Shown piece by piece: positions 1 to 5,560 of a stretch of 7,690 bases of DNA. Both the position numbers and the translations under genes were made by a program. Where the stretch lies: positions 1 through 7,690 of the forward strand of contig JAWXCJ010000184.1 of the NCBI GenBank assembly GCA_034408875.1, read 5' to 3'. Origin of the DNA: JANNHK01 sp034408875 (GTDB taxonomy: Bacteria > Actinomycetota > Acidimicrobiia > IMCC26256 > PALSA-610). The notes under the pieces were generated by a model. It was not told the DNA's origin, did not search any database, and saw only the letters and a program-made list of their open reading frames with translations. Each line of letters starts with the position of its first letter. Positions within the stretch are counted from its first letter, which is position 1.

Positions 1-489
1 GCCCGGGGAACGGGTTCACTGCCCGACGACCTCGGTTTCGTCGTGCGCCTGCGCGACTGGGCGGCGATCCCGGCCGGGGTCGGTATCGCGATCGCCGCCG
101 GGCTGATCCTCTCGCCCATCTCGAACCTCGTGGACGAGAACCAGGACGTCGTCGACGAACTCAACAACGCCACCGGGGCCAAGCTGGTCGTGTTCGCCCT
201 CATCGCCGGGCTCGCGGCGCCGGTGTTCGAAGAACTGTTGTTCCGGGGGCTGCTCCTGCGCTCGCTCCTCGCCAAATTCTCACCCCTCGTGGCCATCGCG
301 ATCTCCGCCACCGCGTTCGGCACGGTCCATCTGCTCGACTTCAGTCTCGGGACGGTCGTCGTGCTCCCGGCCCTCATCGCGTTCGGCGCGATCTCCGCCC
401 ACCAAGCCGTGAAAACGGGGGACTTGTCCCGCTCGATCCTGCTGCACGTGGGGTTCAACCTCCCCGCCGTCATCGGGGCGCTGTTCTGA
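1..489 (+). CDS. CPBP-family intramembrane metalloprotease, 5' partial
   Basis: This is the C-terminal 162 codons of a CPBP (CAAX protease and bacteriocin-processing) family membrane protein. The frame is open to the first base, and the residues before the GTG at 43 (RGTGSL, then DLGF) look like the conserved segment that precedes the core domain in actinobacterial members, so the true start is upstream and the GTG at 43 is probably internal. Counting from base 1, all three family motifs are present: E77-E78 with R82 (EELLFRG), F106 with H110 (FGTVHL), and H149 with N153 (HVGFN). In the family these glutamates and histidines form the metal site inside the membrane. About five hydrophobic segments are visible. 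The substrate cannot be predicted; known members process prenylated proteins or peptides, or give immunity to bacteriocins. It ends at TGA 487-489, 182 bases before the next gene, so co-transcription is uncertain. Family assignment is firm, function is not. Confidence 0.9.
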   Translation, partial: ARGTGSLPDDLGFVVRLRDWAAIPAGVGIAIAAGLILSPISNLVDENQDVVDELNNATGAKLVVFALIAGLAAPVFEELLFRGLLLRSLLAKFSPLVAIAISATAFGTVHLLDFSLGTVVVLPALIAFGAISAHQAVKTGDLSRSILLHVGFNLPAVIGALF

Positions 490-502
490 CGACGGCGGTG
501 CC

Positions 503-530
503 CGGACATCCGGCGGGCCGGCTGTGTCCG
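503..530 (+). terminator. Possible stem-loop after the CPBP gene
   Basis: Thirteen bases after the CPBP stop codon, CGGACA (503-508) can pair with TGTCCG (525-530). An inner CCGG (510-513) can pair with CCGG (518-521) around a 4-base loop, with an uneven bulge between the two stems. It is GC-rich and in the right place for a terminator, but no T-run follows, so it does not meet the classical rho-independent pattern. It could instead be a chance structure in GC-rich DNA. Confidence 0.3.
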
Positions 531-553
531 TAGAGGGGGAATGCGACGGGATC

Positions 554-593
554 CATTGGCCGAAACCCTCAGTTCCACGCTGAGTGGCCGATG
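554..593 (+). other. Two-tier hairpin in the leader of the zinc-ribbon gene
   Basis: An outer stem pairs CATTGGCC (554-561) with GGCCGATG (586-593) over 8 bp, all Watson-Crick except one T-G wobble (557 with 590). Inside it, after an asymmetric internal loop (GAAACC on one side, a single T on the other), CTCAG (568-572) pairs with CTGAG (580-584) around the 7-base loop TTCCACG. It lies in the 182-base gap between the CPBP gene and the zinc-ribbon gene, about 80 bases before the latter's start. The layout resembles a structured 5' leader, but I do not recognise any known riboswitch or leader family, and no promoter could be placed with confidence. Confidence 0.4.
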
Positions 594-671
594 TCACCAG
601 TTGCCGCCTTCAGTCCGCGTGCATCAGGACCGATGTACGTCAGGCGGAGAAACGCTCTTGGGAGGCACGGA

Positions 672-845
672 ATGCTGTCTTGCACAGGATGTGCAAAGGG
701 CGCCCTTATCACGATCCGTATGCGGATCGCCGGGCGCGAGATCATCTTCCACCGCTGTGCGCGGTGCGAGTCGAACACCTGGGAGAAAGAGGGCGACGTC
801 CTCAGCCTCGACGAGGTGCTCGAACTGGCGCGAGCGTCTCGCTAA
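672..845 (+). CDS. Small zinc-ribbon protein (57 aa)
   Basis: A 57-residue protein with two CxxC knuckles, C4-x2-C7 (CTGC) and C29-x2-C32 (CARC), 21 residues apart, which is the spacing expected for a zinc ribbon. The stretch between the knuckles alternates basic and hydrophobic residues (ITIRMRIAGREIIFHR), fitting the beta-strands of such a fold; a tryptophan (W37) follows and the tail (residues about 42-54) is probably helical. The ATG at 672 is chosen because GGGAGG lies at 660-665, six bases upstream. A longer reading from ATG 591 would add 27 residues without such a site and would overlap the leader hairpin. It is too small for an enzyme; nucleic-acid or protein binding is likely by analogy with other zinc ribbons, but no target is visible. 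It ends in TAA 54 bases before the large membrane protein gene. The family has no name I can give with confidence. Confidence 0.75.
   Translation: MLSCTGCAKGALITIRMRIAGREIIFHRCARCESNTWEKEGDVLSLDEVLELARASR
680..729. repeat. Three consecutive perfect inverted repeats inside the zinc-ribbon gene
   Basis: Within 50 bases at the 5' end of the zinc-ribbon reading frame there are three perfect dyads: TTGCACA-GGA-TGTGCAA (680-696), the 12-base palindrome AAGGGCGCCCTT (696-707, sharing base 696 with the first), and CGATCCG-TATG-CGGATCG (712-729). The first partly follows from the codons of a CxxC knuckle (TGC ACA GGA TGT GCA), but the other two have no such explanation. In RNA the first and third would form 7-bp stems with 3- and 4-base loops. 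They may be RNA structure controlling translation, protein-binding sites, or coincidence. Confidence 0.5.
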
Positions 846-860
846 GACGCCTGCGGCGTC
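846..860 (+). terminator. Short hairpin directly after the zinc-ribbon stop codon
   Basis: GACGCC (846-851) and GGCGTC (855-860) form a perfect 6-bp stem with a 3-base loop, starting on the base after the TAA stop. Its position suggests an attenuator or weak terminator between the zinc-ribbon gene and the membrane protein gene. There is no T-run after it, so efficient intrinsic termination is doubtful. Confidence 0.35.
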
Positions 861-899
861 CGGCTCCGATCGCCTTCCCCCCGTCTGTCCAAGGCGAGG

Positions 900-3812
900 G
901 TGAAATCGGATGACCGGGTTCGCCTGGCATGCTTGTCGTCAGTGGACACGATCGACACCGTCGACGCCGCGGGTGACCCGACCGCGGCTTGGGAGCGCCC
1001 GGAGCCTCCCGCGCCCAAAGAGTGGGTGAACGTCGAGGTCATCGACACCGAGCCCCGCGCCCTGTGGGAAAAGCTCGCGGGCATCGCGATCGTCGTGGCG
1101 TGCACCGCGGCCGTGTTCGCCATTCTCAACGCCGAGATGGACTGGTCGCCCATCGACATCTGGCCGTTGTGGCGTCCGTGGGACTTCCGCTGGGAAGGGT
1201 TCGACGGCATCACGTGGGGGATGCTGTTCGACAACACCACGACCAACGGCGGCGACATGGGCGCCCACGTGTGGTGGCCCAAGTTCCTCGAGGAGAACTG
1301 GTTCGGCAAGGGCCGCCTCTCGGGGTGGGCACCCGACTGGTACGCCGGGTTCCCGGCCGGGCACTACTACTTCCCGTTGCCCGCCGTCTTCATCGCGGCG
1401 ATCGACACGCTCACACCGATTCCCTACACGGTGGCGTTCAAGTGGGTCACAGTCATGGGGCCGCTGCTCCTACCCGCCTCGGCCTACTACTTCGCCCGCG
1501 GCATTCGAGCCCCGTGGCCGGCCCCGCCCGCGTTCGCCATCGCCGCGCTCGGCATGCTCGTGCAAACCCGGTCGGGCTGGCAGATCTACGGCGGCAACAT
1601 CGCGAGCACGCTCGCCGGTGAGTTCTCGTTCACGATCGCGCTCGCGTTCGGGCTGTTTGGTCTCGGCGCGCTCGGCAAGACGCTCGACACCGGGCGCAAA
1701 CCGTGGCTCCCGTGCGTCTTGATCGCGGCCGCGGCCATGTCGCACATCGTCGTCGCGTTCTTCGTCGCGCTCGTCGCGGTCATGTTGTGGCTGTCGCGCA
1801 AGCCGTGGCGGACATTCCGCATCGCCATTCCGGTGGGGCTCACGGCCATCGCGTTGACGTCGGTCTGGTCCGTGCCCCTCCTGCTGCGCCACAACTACAC
1901 GCAGAGCATGCGGTACACGAAGCTGAACTCGGCGGGCAGCTTCGAGCTCTGGGGTTGGTTGTCCGCGATCCTGCCGTCGTTCATCGAGGATCCGATCGTC
2001 GGCATCGCGCGCGGCGTCGGCAGCGTGCCCACCGCCGACAGCGCCGGGCACCAGTACCTGTGGCTTCCGTGGTGGACCTGGGTGCTCGCGGGCGTCGCCG
2101 TCATCGGCGCGGCCTGGTACCGCCGGCGTTCGACGCTCGTGTTGTTCGTCGTCGCGATCGCCACCGGCATCTTCTTCGTGCAGTGGCCCGAGCACGCCGT
2201 GTGGAACGCGCGGTGGCTGCCGTTCTGGGTGCTCACGTGGGGCTTCGTCGCGGCGATGGGCGCGACCGAACTCATGCGGCTCGCGGCGCTCGGTGCTCGC
2301 GAAGTTTTCGCGTGGATCCGGGCCGGCGACCTGCACGACGCGCGCGCGGTCGAGTGGATCCGCCTCGCGCGCGACGAGTTCGGCGATGTCGCTCCGGCGC
2401 TGCGCAGCGAAGCCGTCGAGGTCGTCGCGACCCGACAGTTCGAACGGATCCCGCCCGGCTACGAGCCGCCGGTCGGCGTGCAGGATCGCTGGATCGTGTC
2501 GCGCGTCGACCTCCTCGCGCGGATCGCGCTCGTCGTCATCATTGCCGTGGCGGGAATCTTCGGTGTGCGTCGCGCGTACGACGCGCGTGACGACAACCCG
2601 TCCGTCTCGATCGAGGGCTGGGCCCGCTGGAACTACAGCGGGTACGAGCGCAAACCCATCGACGGGCCCGAACACCCGATCTCCGACGAGTACTTCTCGA
2701 TCATGAACACCATGGGCGGCCTCGAAGAAGCCGACGGCTCGCCCGCATGTGGTCGCGCGCTGTGGGAACCGTCTGCGGGCGAGGACGACCCGATCAACAC
2801 GTACGGCACGTCGCTCGCGCTCGAGTTGCTTCCGTACTTCACCGACGGCTGCATCGGCTCGATGGAGGGTTTGTACTTCGAGTCGTCGGGCACGACGTCG
2901 TATCACTTCCTCACTGTCAGCAAGATCACGAATCGTCCGTCGAACCCGGTTCGCGGGTTGGTGTACGGGACCCTCGAGGACTTCGACGAAGGCGTCGAGA
3001 GCATGCGCCAGCTCGGCGTCCGCTACTACATGGCATGGACCGACGAGGCCCAGGCGAAGGCGAACGCGAACCCCGATCTCGAACTCGTCGCCGACATTCC
3101 CGACGTCGACACGTACGAACCGACCGGGTGGAAGGTGTACGAGCTGAAGGACCACGCACTCGTCGAGGGCCTGCGGTACGAGCCTGTGGTCGCGGCGACG
3201 CAGGCAGGTACCTACAGCGAGTGCTGGGATCAGGAATGGGGCGACCCGAACAGCAACGAGCCGCAGCTCGGCGACTGGGAGTGCGACGCAGCCCGCTGGT
3301 GGAAGGACGGCGATCTCCTCGACCAGCCGTGGGCCGGCAACGGTCCCGACGAGTGGGAGCGCATTGACATCGACGACCTCGCCGACGCGCCGAAGCAGCG
3401 ACTCGACCGGGTCGAAGTCACCGACGTCGTCGAGAACCCCGACAAGATCTCGTTCACCGTCGACCAGATCGGTGTGCCGGTCGTCGTGCGCGCGTCCTAC
3501 TTCCCCAACTGGAACGCGCACGGAGCCGAAGGTCCGTACCGGCTCGCGCCGAACATGATGGTCGTCATCCCGACCGAGAAGGACGTCTCGCTCACGTACG
3601 ACCTCACTCCGGTCGACTGGTTCGGACGCTTCCTGACGTTGCTCGGCATCGTCGGACTCGTGTTGTTGATCCGCTGGAAGACCATCAGGAAGTACTCGGC
3701 CGACTACGAAGGCGAACCGGCTGACGACGACGGTGACGGCGGTGACGACGGTGACGGCGGTGACGAGCCGGTGCCACCAGACCGACCGGAGCCGGCCCCG
3801 GCGCTACCATGA
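900..3812 (+). CDS. Large polytopic membrane protein, PTPS-related / GT-C glycosyltransferase-like
   Basis: A 970-residue membrane protein. A charged cytoplasmic-looking N-terminus (1-57) leads to a first membrane helix (about 59-78). A loop follows with GGDMGAH (D119, H123) and GWAPDWYAGFP (142-152), then FPLP. This resembles the segment typical of membrane proteins annotated as 6-pyruvoyl-tetrahydropterin synthase-related, and the loop acid recalls the catalytic Asp of GT-C glycosyltransferases. Further helices run to about residue 460, including an NARWLPFW segment (436-443). A soluble, helical-looking insert (465-530), another helix (541-556), an extracytoplasmic domain of about 350 residues with several Cys, a last helix (about 909-925) and an Asp/Gly-rich tail complete it. 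The GTG at 900 is preferred because AAGG and GAGG lie at 891-899; GTG 942 would lose 14 residues and has no such site. It overlaps no gene, and manB begins 34 bases downstream. A role in moving lipid-linked sugars onto an envelope glycan or protein is inference; catalysis is unproven. Confidence 0.8.
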   Translation: MKSDDRVRLACLSSVDTIDTVDAAGDPTAAWERPEPPAPKEWVNVEVIDTEPRALWEKLAGIAIVVACTAAVFAILNAEMDWSPIDIWPLWRPWDFRWEGFDGITWGMLFDNTTTNGGDMGAHVWWPKFLEENWFGKGRLSGWAPDWYAGFPAGHYYFPLPAVFIAAIDTLTPIPYTVAFKWVTVMGPLLLPASAYYFARGIRAPWPAPPAFAIAALGMLVQTRSGWQIYGGNIASTLAGEFSFTIALAFGLFGLGALGKTLDTGRKPWLPCVLIAAAAMSHIVVAFFVALVAVMLWLSRKPWRTFRIAIPVGLTAIALTSVWSVPLLLRHNYTQSMRYTKLNSAGSFELWGWLSAILPSFIEDPIVGIARGVGSVPTADSAGHQYLWLPWWTWVLAGVAVIGAAWYRRRSTLVLFVVAIATGIFFVQWPEHAVWNARWLPFWVLTWGFVAAMGATELMRLAALGAREVFAWIRAGDLHDARAVEWIRLARDEFGDVAPALRSEAVEVVATRQFERIPPGYEPPVGVQDRWIVSRVDLLARIALVVIIAVAGIFGVRRAYDARDDNPSVSIEGWARWNYSGYERKPIDGPEHPISDEYFSIMNTMGGLEEADGSPACGRALWEPSAGEDDPINTYGTSLALELLPYFTDGCIGSMEGLYFESSGTTSYHFLTVSKITNRPSNPVRGLVYGTLEDFDEGVESMRQLGVRYYMAWTDEAQAKANANPDLELVADIPDVDTYEPTGWKVYELKDHALVEGLRYEPVVAATQAGTYSECWDQEWGDPNSNEPQLGDWECDAARWWKDGDLLDQPWAGNGPDEWERIDIDDLADAPKQRLDRVEVTDVVENPDKISFTVDQIGVPVVVRASYFPNWNAHGAEGPYRLAPNMMVVIPTEKDVSLTYDLTPVDWFGRFLTLLGIVGLVLLIRWKTIRKYSADYEGEPADDDGDGGDDGDGGDEPVPPDRPEPAPALP
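3723..3764 (+). repeat. 18-base in-frame tandem repeat encoding an Asp/Gly tail
   Basis: Two identical 18-base units (3726-3743 and 3744-3761, each reading Asp-Asp-Gly-Asp-Gly-Gly) follow a GAC codon and are followed by another GAC, within the last 35 codons of the membrane protein gene. The repeat adds a highly acidic stretch, then a proline-rich end, after the last membrane helix. The unit is a whole number of codons, so copy-number change would not break the frame. Confidence 0.9.
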
Positions 3813-3836
3813 CTGCCTCCTCGGGCCCCCTACCGT
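3805..3836 (+). promoter_or_regulatory. Two candidate -10 elements (TACCAT and TACCGT) before manB
   Basis: TACCAT (3805-3810) and TACCGT (3831-3836) both fit the TAnnnT form of an actinobacterial -10 box, and each sits in the same CTACC(A/G)T context, 26 bases apart. The second ends 10 bases before the manB GTG, so transcription from it would begin within a few bases of the start codon and give a nearly leaderless mRNA. This would also account for the weak ribosome binding site there. No convincing -35 box is seen for either. The first overlaps the stop codon region of the membrane protein gene. Confidence 0.3.
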
Positions 3837-3846
3837 AGGCAAGACT

Positions 3847-5184
3847 GTGTCGCTCGATTCCATCTTCAAGGCGTACGACATTCGCGGGTTGTATCCCGAG
3901 GAACTCGACGAACCGACCGCGCGCAAGATCGGTAATGCGTTCGCGCACTTCACCGGCGCCCAGCACATCGTCGTGGGTCGCGACATGCGCGCGTCGTCGG
4001 AACCGCTGGCCGCCGCGTTCACCGAAGGTGCGACGTTGGCCGGCGCCGACGTCACCCATCTCGGGCTCTGTTCGACCGACCTGGTCTACTTCGCGTCGGG
4101 CAAGCTCGACGCGCCCGGTGCCATGTTCACCGCGAGCCACAACCCCGCGCAGTACAACGGCATCAAGATGTGCCGGTCCGGCGCGGCACCGATCGGCGAA
4201 CAGACCGGGCTCACCCAAATCAAGGAGTTGGTCGCCGCGGGCGTGACGTCGCGCGGCGAGGTGGCCGGCAAAGTCGAAACGCTCGACCTGCTCGACGAGT
4301 TCGCGCAGCACGTGCGCTCGTTCGTCGACACGAGCGTGTTCCAACCGCTCACGGTCGTCGCCGACACCGCGAACGGCATGGGTGGCCTGGTCGTCCCGAA
4401 GGTGTTCGAGGGGCTTCCCTTCGGGTTGACGATGCTCTTCGCCGAACTCGACGGCACCTTCCCCAACCACCCCGCCGACCCGATCCAGATCGAGAACCTC
4501 AAAGACCTCCAGCGCGCGGTCGTCGATTCGGGAGCCGACGTCGGCCTCGCGTTCGACGGCGACGCCGACCGGGTGTTCGTCGTCGACGACCTCGGCCAGC
4601 CGATCAGCGGCTCGACGACCACCGCCATCATCGCCAAGGGTGTGCTCGACCGGCACCCCGGCGAGACGATCGTCTACAACCTCATCTGCTCGCACGCGGT
4701 GCCCGAGATCATCCGCGAAGCGGGCGGTACGCCCGTGCGGGCGCGCGTCGGGCACTCGTTCATCAAGCAGGTGATGGCCGAGACGGGCGCGATCTTCGGT
4801 GGCGAACACTCCGCGCACTACTACTTCCGCGACAACTGGCGCGCCGATTCCGGTTCGATCGCGGCGCTCTCGTTGCTCGAGCAGCGGTGCCTCGCCGGCG
4901 TTCCGCTCTCCGAGATGCGCAAGCCGTTCGAGCGTTACGTGCAGAGCGGCGAGATCAACTCCGTGGTCGACGACCCGCTCGCGATCATCGAGCAGGTCGC
5001 CGCGAAATACCCGGACTGCTCGCAGGACCGCCTCGACGGGCTCACGGTCGACTGTGGCGACTGGTGGTTCAACCTGCGGCCGAGCAACACCGAGCCGCTG
5101 CTGCGCTTGAACCTGGAAGCACCCGACCTCACCGCGTGCGAGGCCCGCACCGCCGAGGTGCTCCAACTCTTCCGCGGCGAGTAG
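3847..5184 (+). CDS. manB: Phosphomannomutase / phosphoglucomutase (ManB)
   Basis: A complete 445-residue member of the alpha-D-phosphohexomutase family, interconverting mannose-6-phosphate and mannose-1-phosphate (often also the glucose forms) in the cytoplasm and so feeding GDP-mannose or other nucleotide-sugar pools. All four family loops are present: the phosphoserine loop TASHNP with Ser97; the metal loop DGDADR with Asp237, Asp239 and Asp241; the sugar-recognition loop GGEHS (318-322); and the phosphate-binding loop RPSNTEP (411-417). Length is normal for the bacterial enzyme. The GTG at 3847 is chosen because the protein then begins with the usual short lead into FKAYDIRG; the longer reading from 3733 lies within the upstream gene's repeat and gives an unrelated N-terminus. 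The Shine-Dalgarno match is poor (only AGG at 3837-3839), which fits leaderless expression. It lies 34 bases after the membrane protein gene, so co-transcription is also possible. Which sugar is preferred cannot be read from sequence alone. Confidence 0.93.
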   Translation: MSLDSIFKAYDIRGLYPEELDEPTARKIGNAFAHFTGAQHIVVGRDMRASSEPLAAAFTEGATLAGADVTHLGLCSTDLVYFASGKLDAPGAMFTASHNPAQYNGIKMCRSGAAPIGEQTGLTQIKELVAAGVTSRGEVAGKVETLDLLDEFAQHVRSFVDTSVFQPLTVVADTANGMGGLVVPKVFEGLPFGLTMLFAELDGTFPNHPADPIQIENLKDLQRAVVDSGADVGLAFDGDADRVFVVDDLGQPISGSTTTAIIAKGVLDRHPGETIVYNLICSHAVPEIIREAGGTPVRARVGHSFIKQVMAETGAIFGGEHSAHYYFRDNWRADSGSIAALSLLEQRCLAGVPLSEMRKPFERYVQSGEINSVVDDPLAIIEQVAAKYPDCSQDRLDGLTVDCGDWWFNLRPSNTEPLLRLNLEAPDLTACEARTAEVLQLFRGE

Positions 5185-5191
5185 CTCCCTC

Positions 5192-5238
5192 GACCGGAAA
5201 AGCGCAGGGGAAACCGGTCATTTCGGTGGCCGCCACCG
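5192..5238 (+). terminator. Two adjacent stem-loops downstream of manB
   Basis: GACCGG (5192-5197) pairs with CCGGTC (5214-5219) around 16 bases. Five bases later CGGTGG (5224-5229) pairs with CCACCG (5233-5238) around CCG. They begin 7 bases after the manB stop and fill about half of the gap before the next gene, so they probably mark the transcript end and separate the sugar genes from the cassette that follows. Only a short TTT lies between the two stems, so this is not a classical intrinsic terminator. A GATACT at 5250-5255 could be a -10 box for the next genes, but no -35 partner is evident. Confidence 0.4.
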
Positions 5239-5293
5239 CGTCACTCACAGATACTGGGCACCAGCATTGCGCGGCGCAGCGGCGGGGTGGCGA

Positions 5294-5560
5294 GTGGGCG
5301 ATGGTGCAGTTTCGTTCGATTCCGAGATAGTCGGCGAAGTCGCGGAGTCGATCGGTCGGCTCGGTGATGTACTCGCGTTCGCATCGACATTCGGTCAGGA
5401 GTTGCCGGCCGCGGCCGACCCGGCGGACGAGGCGCTGGCGGAGTTCGAGAACACGCTGCGCCGGTCGCGTGAGGAATTCGGAACCGAGCTTCAGGCGTTC
5501 AGAGCCGCGCTACGGGTCCTGATCGACGATGCCCACAACGCGGATCGGTGGTCGGGATGA
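5294..5560 (+). CDS. Small helical protein, WXG100/EspC-like in style
   Basis: An 88-residue, acidic, almost entirely alpha-helical protein with no signal peptide or membrane segment. Two helices appear likely: about 9-38 (VGEVAESIGRLGDVLAF onwards) and about 43-80 (ADEALAEFENTLRRS onwards), separated by a Pro/Ala-containing turn. This two-helix size recalls WXG100/ESAT-6 and EspC-like type VII secretion proteins. However, there is no central WxG turn; a Trp-Ser-Gly occurs only as the last three residues, so membership is a guess. GTG 5294 is preferred, with GGGG at 5284-5287; a TTG at 5267 would add nine Ala/Gly/Arg-rich residues. It ends in a TGA overlapping the ATG of the next gene (5557-5560), which indicates translational coupling and probably a physical partnership with that product. 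The function is unknown. Confidence 0.6.
   Translation: MGDGAVSFDSEIVGEVAESIGRLGDVLAFASTFGQELPAAADPADEALAEFENTLRRSREEFGTELQAFRAALRVLIDDAHNADRWSG

Noticed and set aside
490..671. A known riboswitch (SAM, cobalamin, glycine, c-di-GMP, fluoride types considered) in the leader
   Set aside because: None of the conserved core sequences I remember for these classes is present. Only a generic hairpin can be supported.
541..903. A 120-codon + strand frame with a GA-rich stretch (GAGGGGGA) before its ATG
   Set aside because: The upstream sequence looks like a ribosome binding site, but the product is Ser/Arg-rich without domain features and overlaps the zinc-ribbon gene in another frame, which has four ordered cysteines and its own good site.
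1470..3521. A 683-codon open frame on the - strand opposite the membrane protein gene
   Set aside because: Its product is a low-complexity run of Arg, Asp, Glu and Gly with no domain. It is the expected shadow of a high-GC3 gene on the other strand, whose + strand product has clear membrane helices and motifs.
3685..5166. A 493-codon open frame on the - strand opposite manB
   Set aside because: The + strand frame carries all four phosphohexomutase motifs. The reverse frame has no recognisable motif and biased composition.
5250..5255. GATACT as a -10 promoter box for the downstream cassette
   Set aside because: One weak hexamer with no matching -35 element at 16-19 bases. It is mentioned as a possibility only and not listed as a feature.
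4170..5330. A 386-codon + strand frame within manB
   Set aside because: The product is dominated by Arg and Ala from out-of-frame reading of GC-rich codons. It is a shadow of manB.
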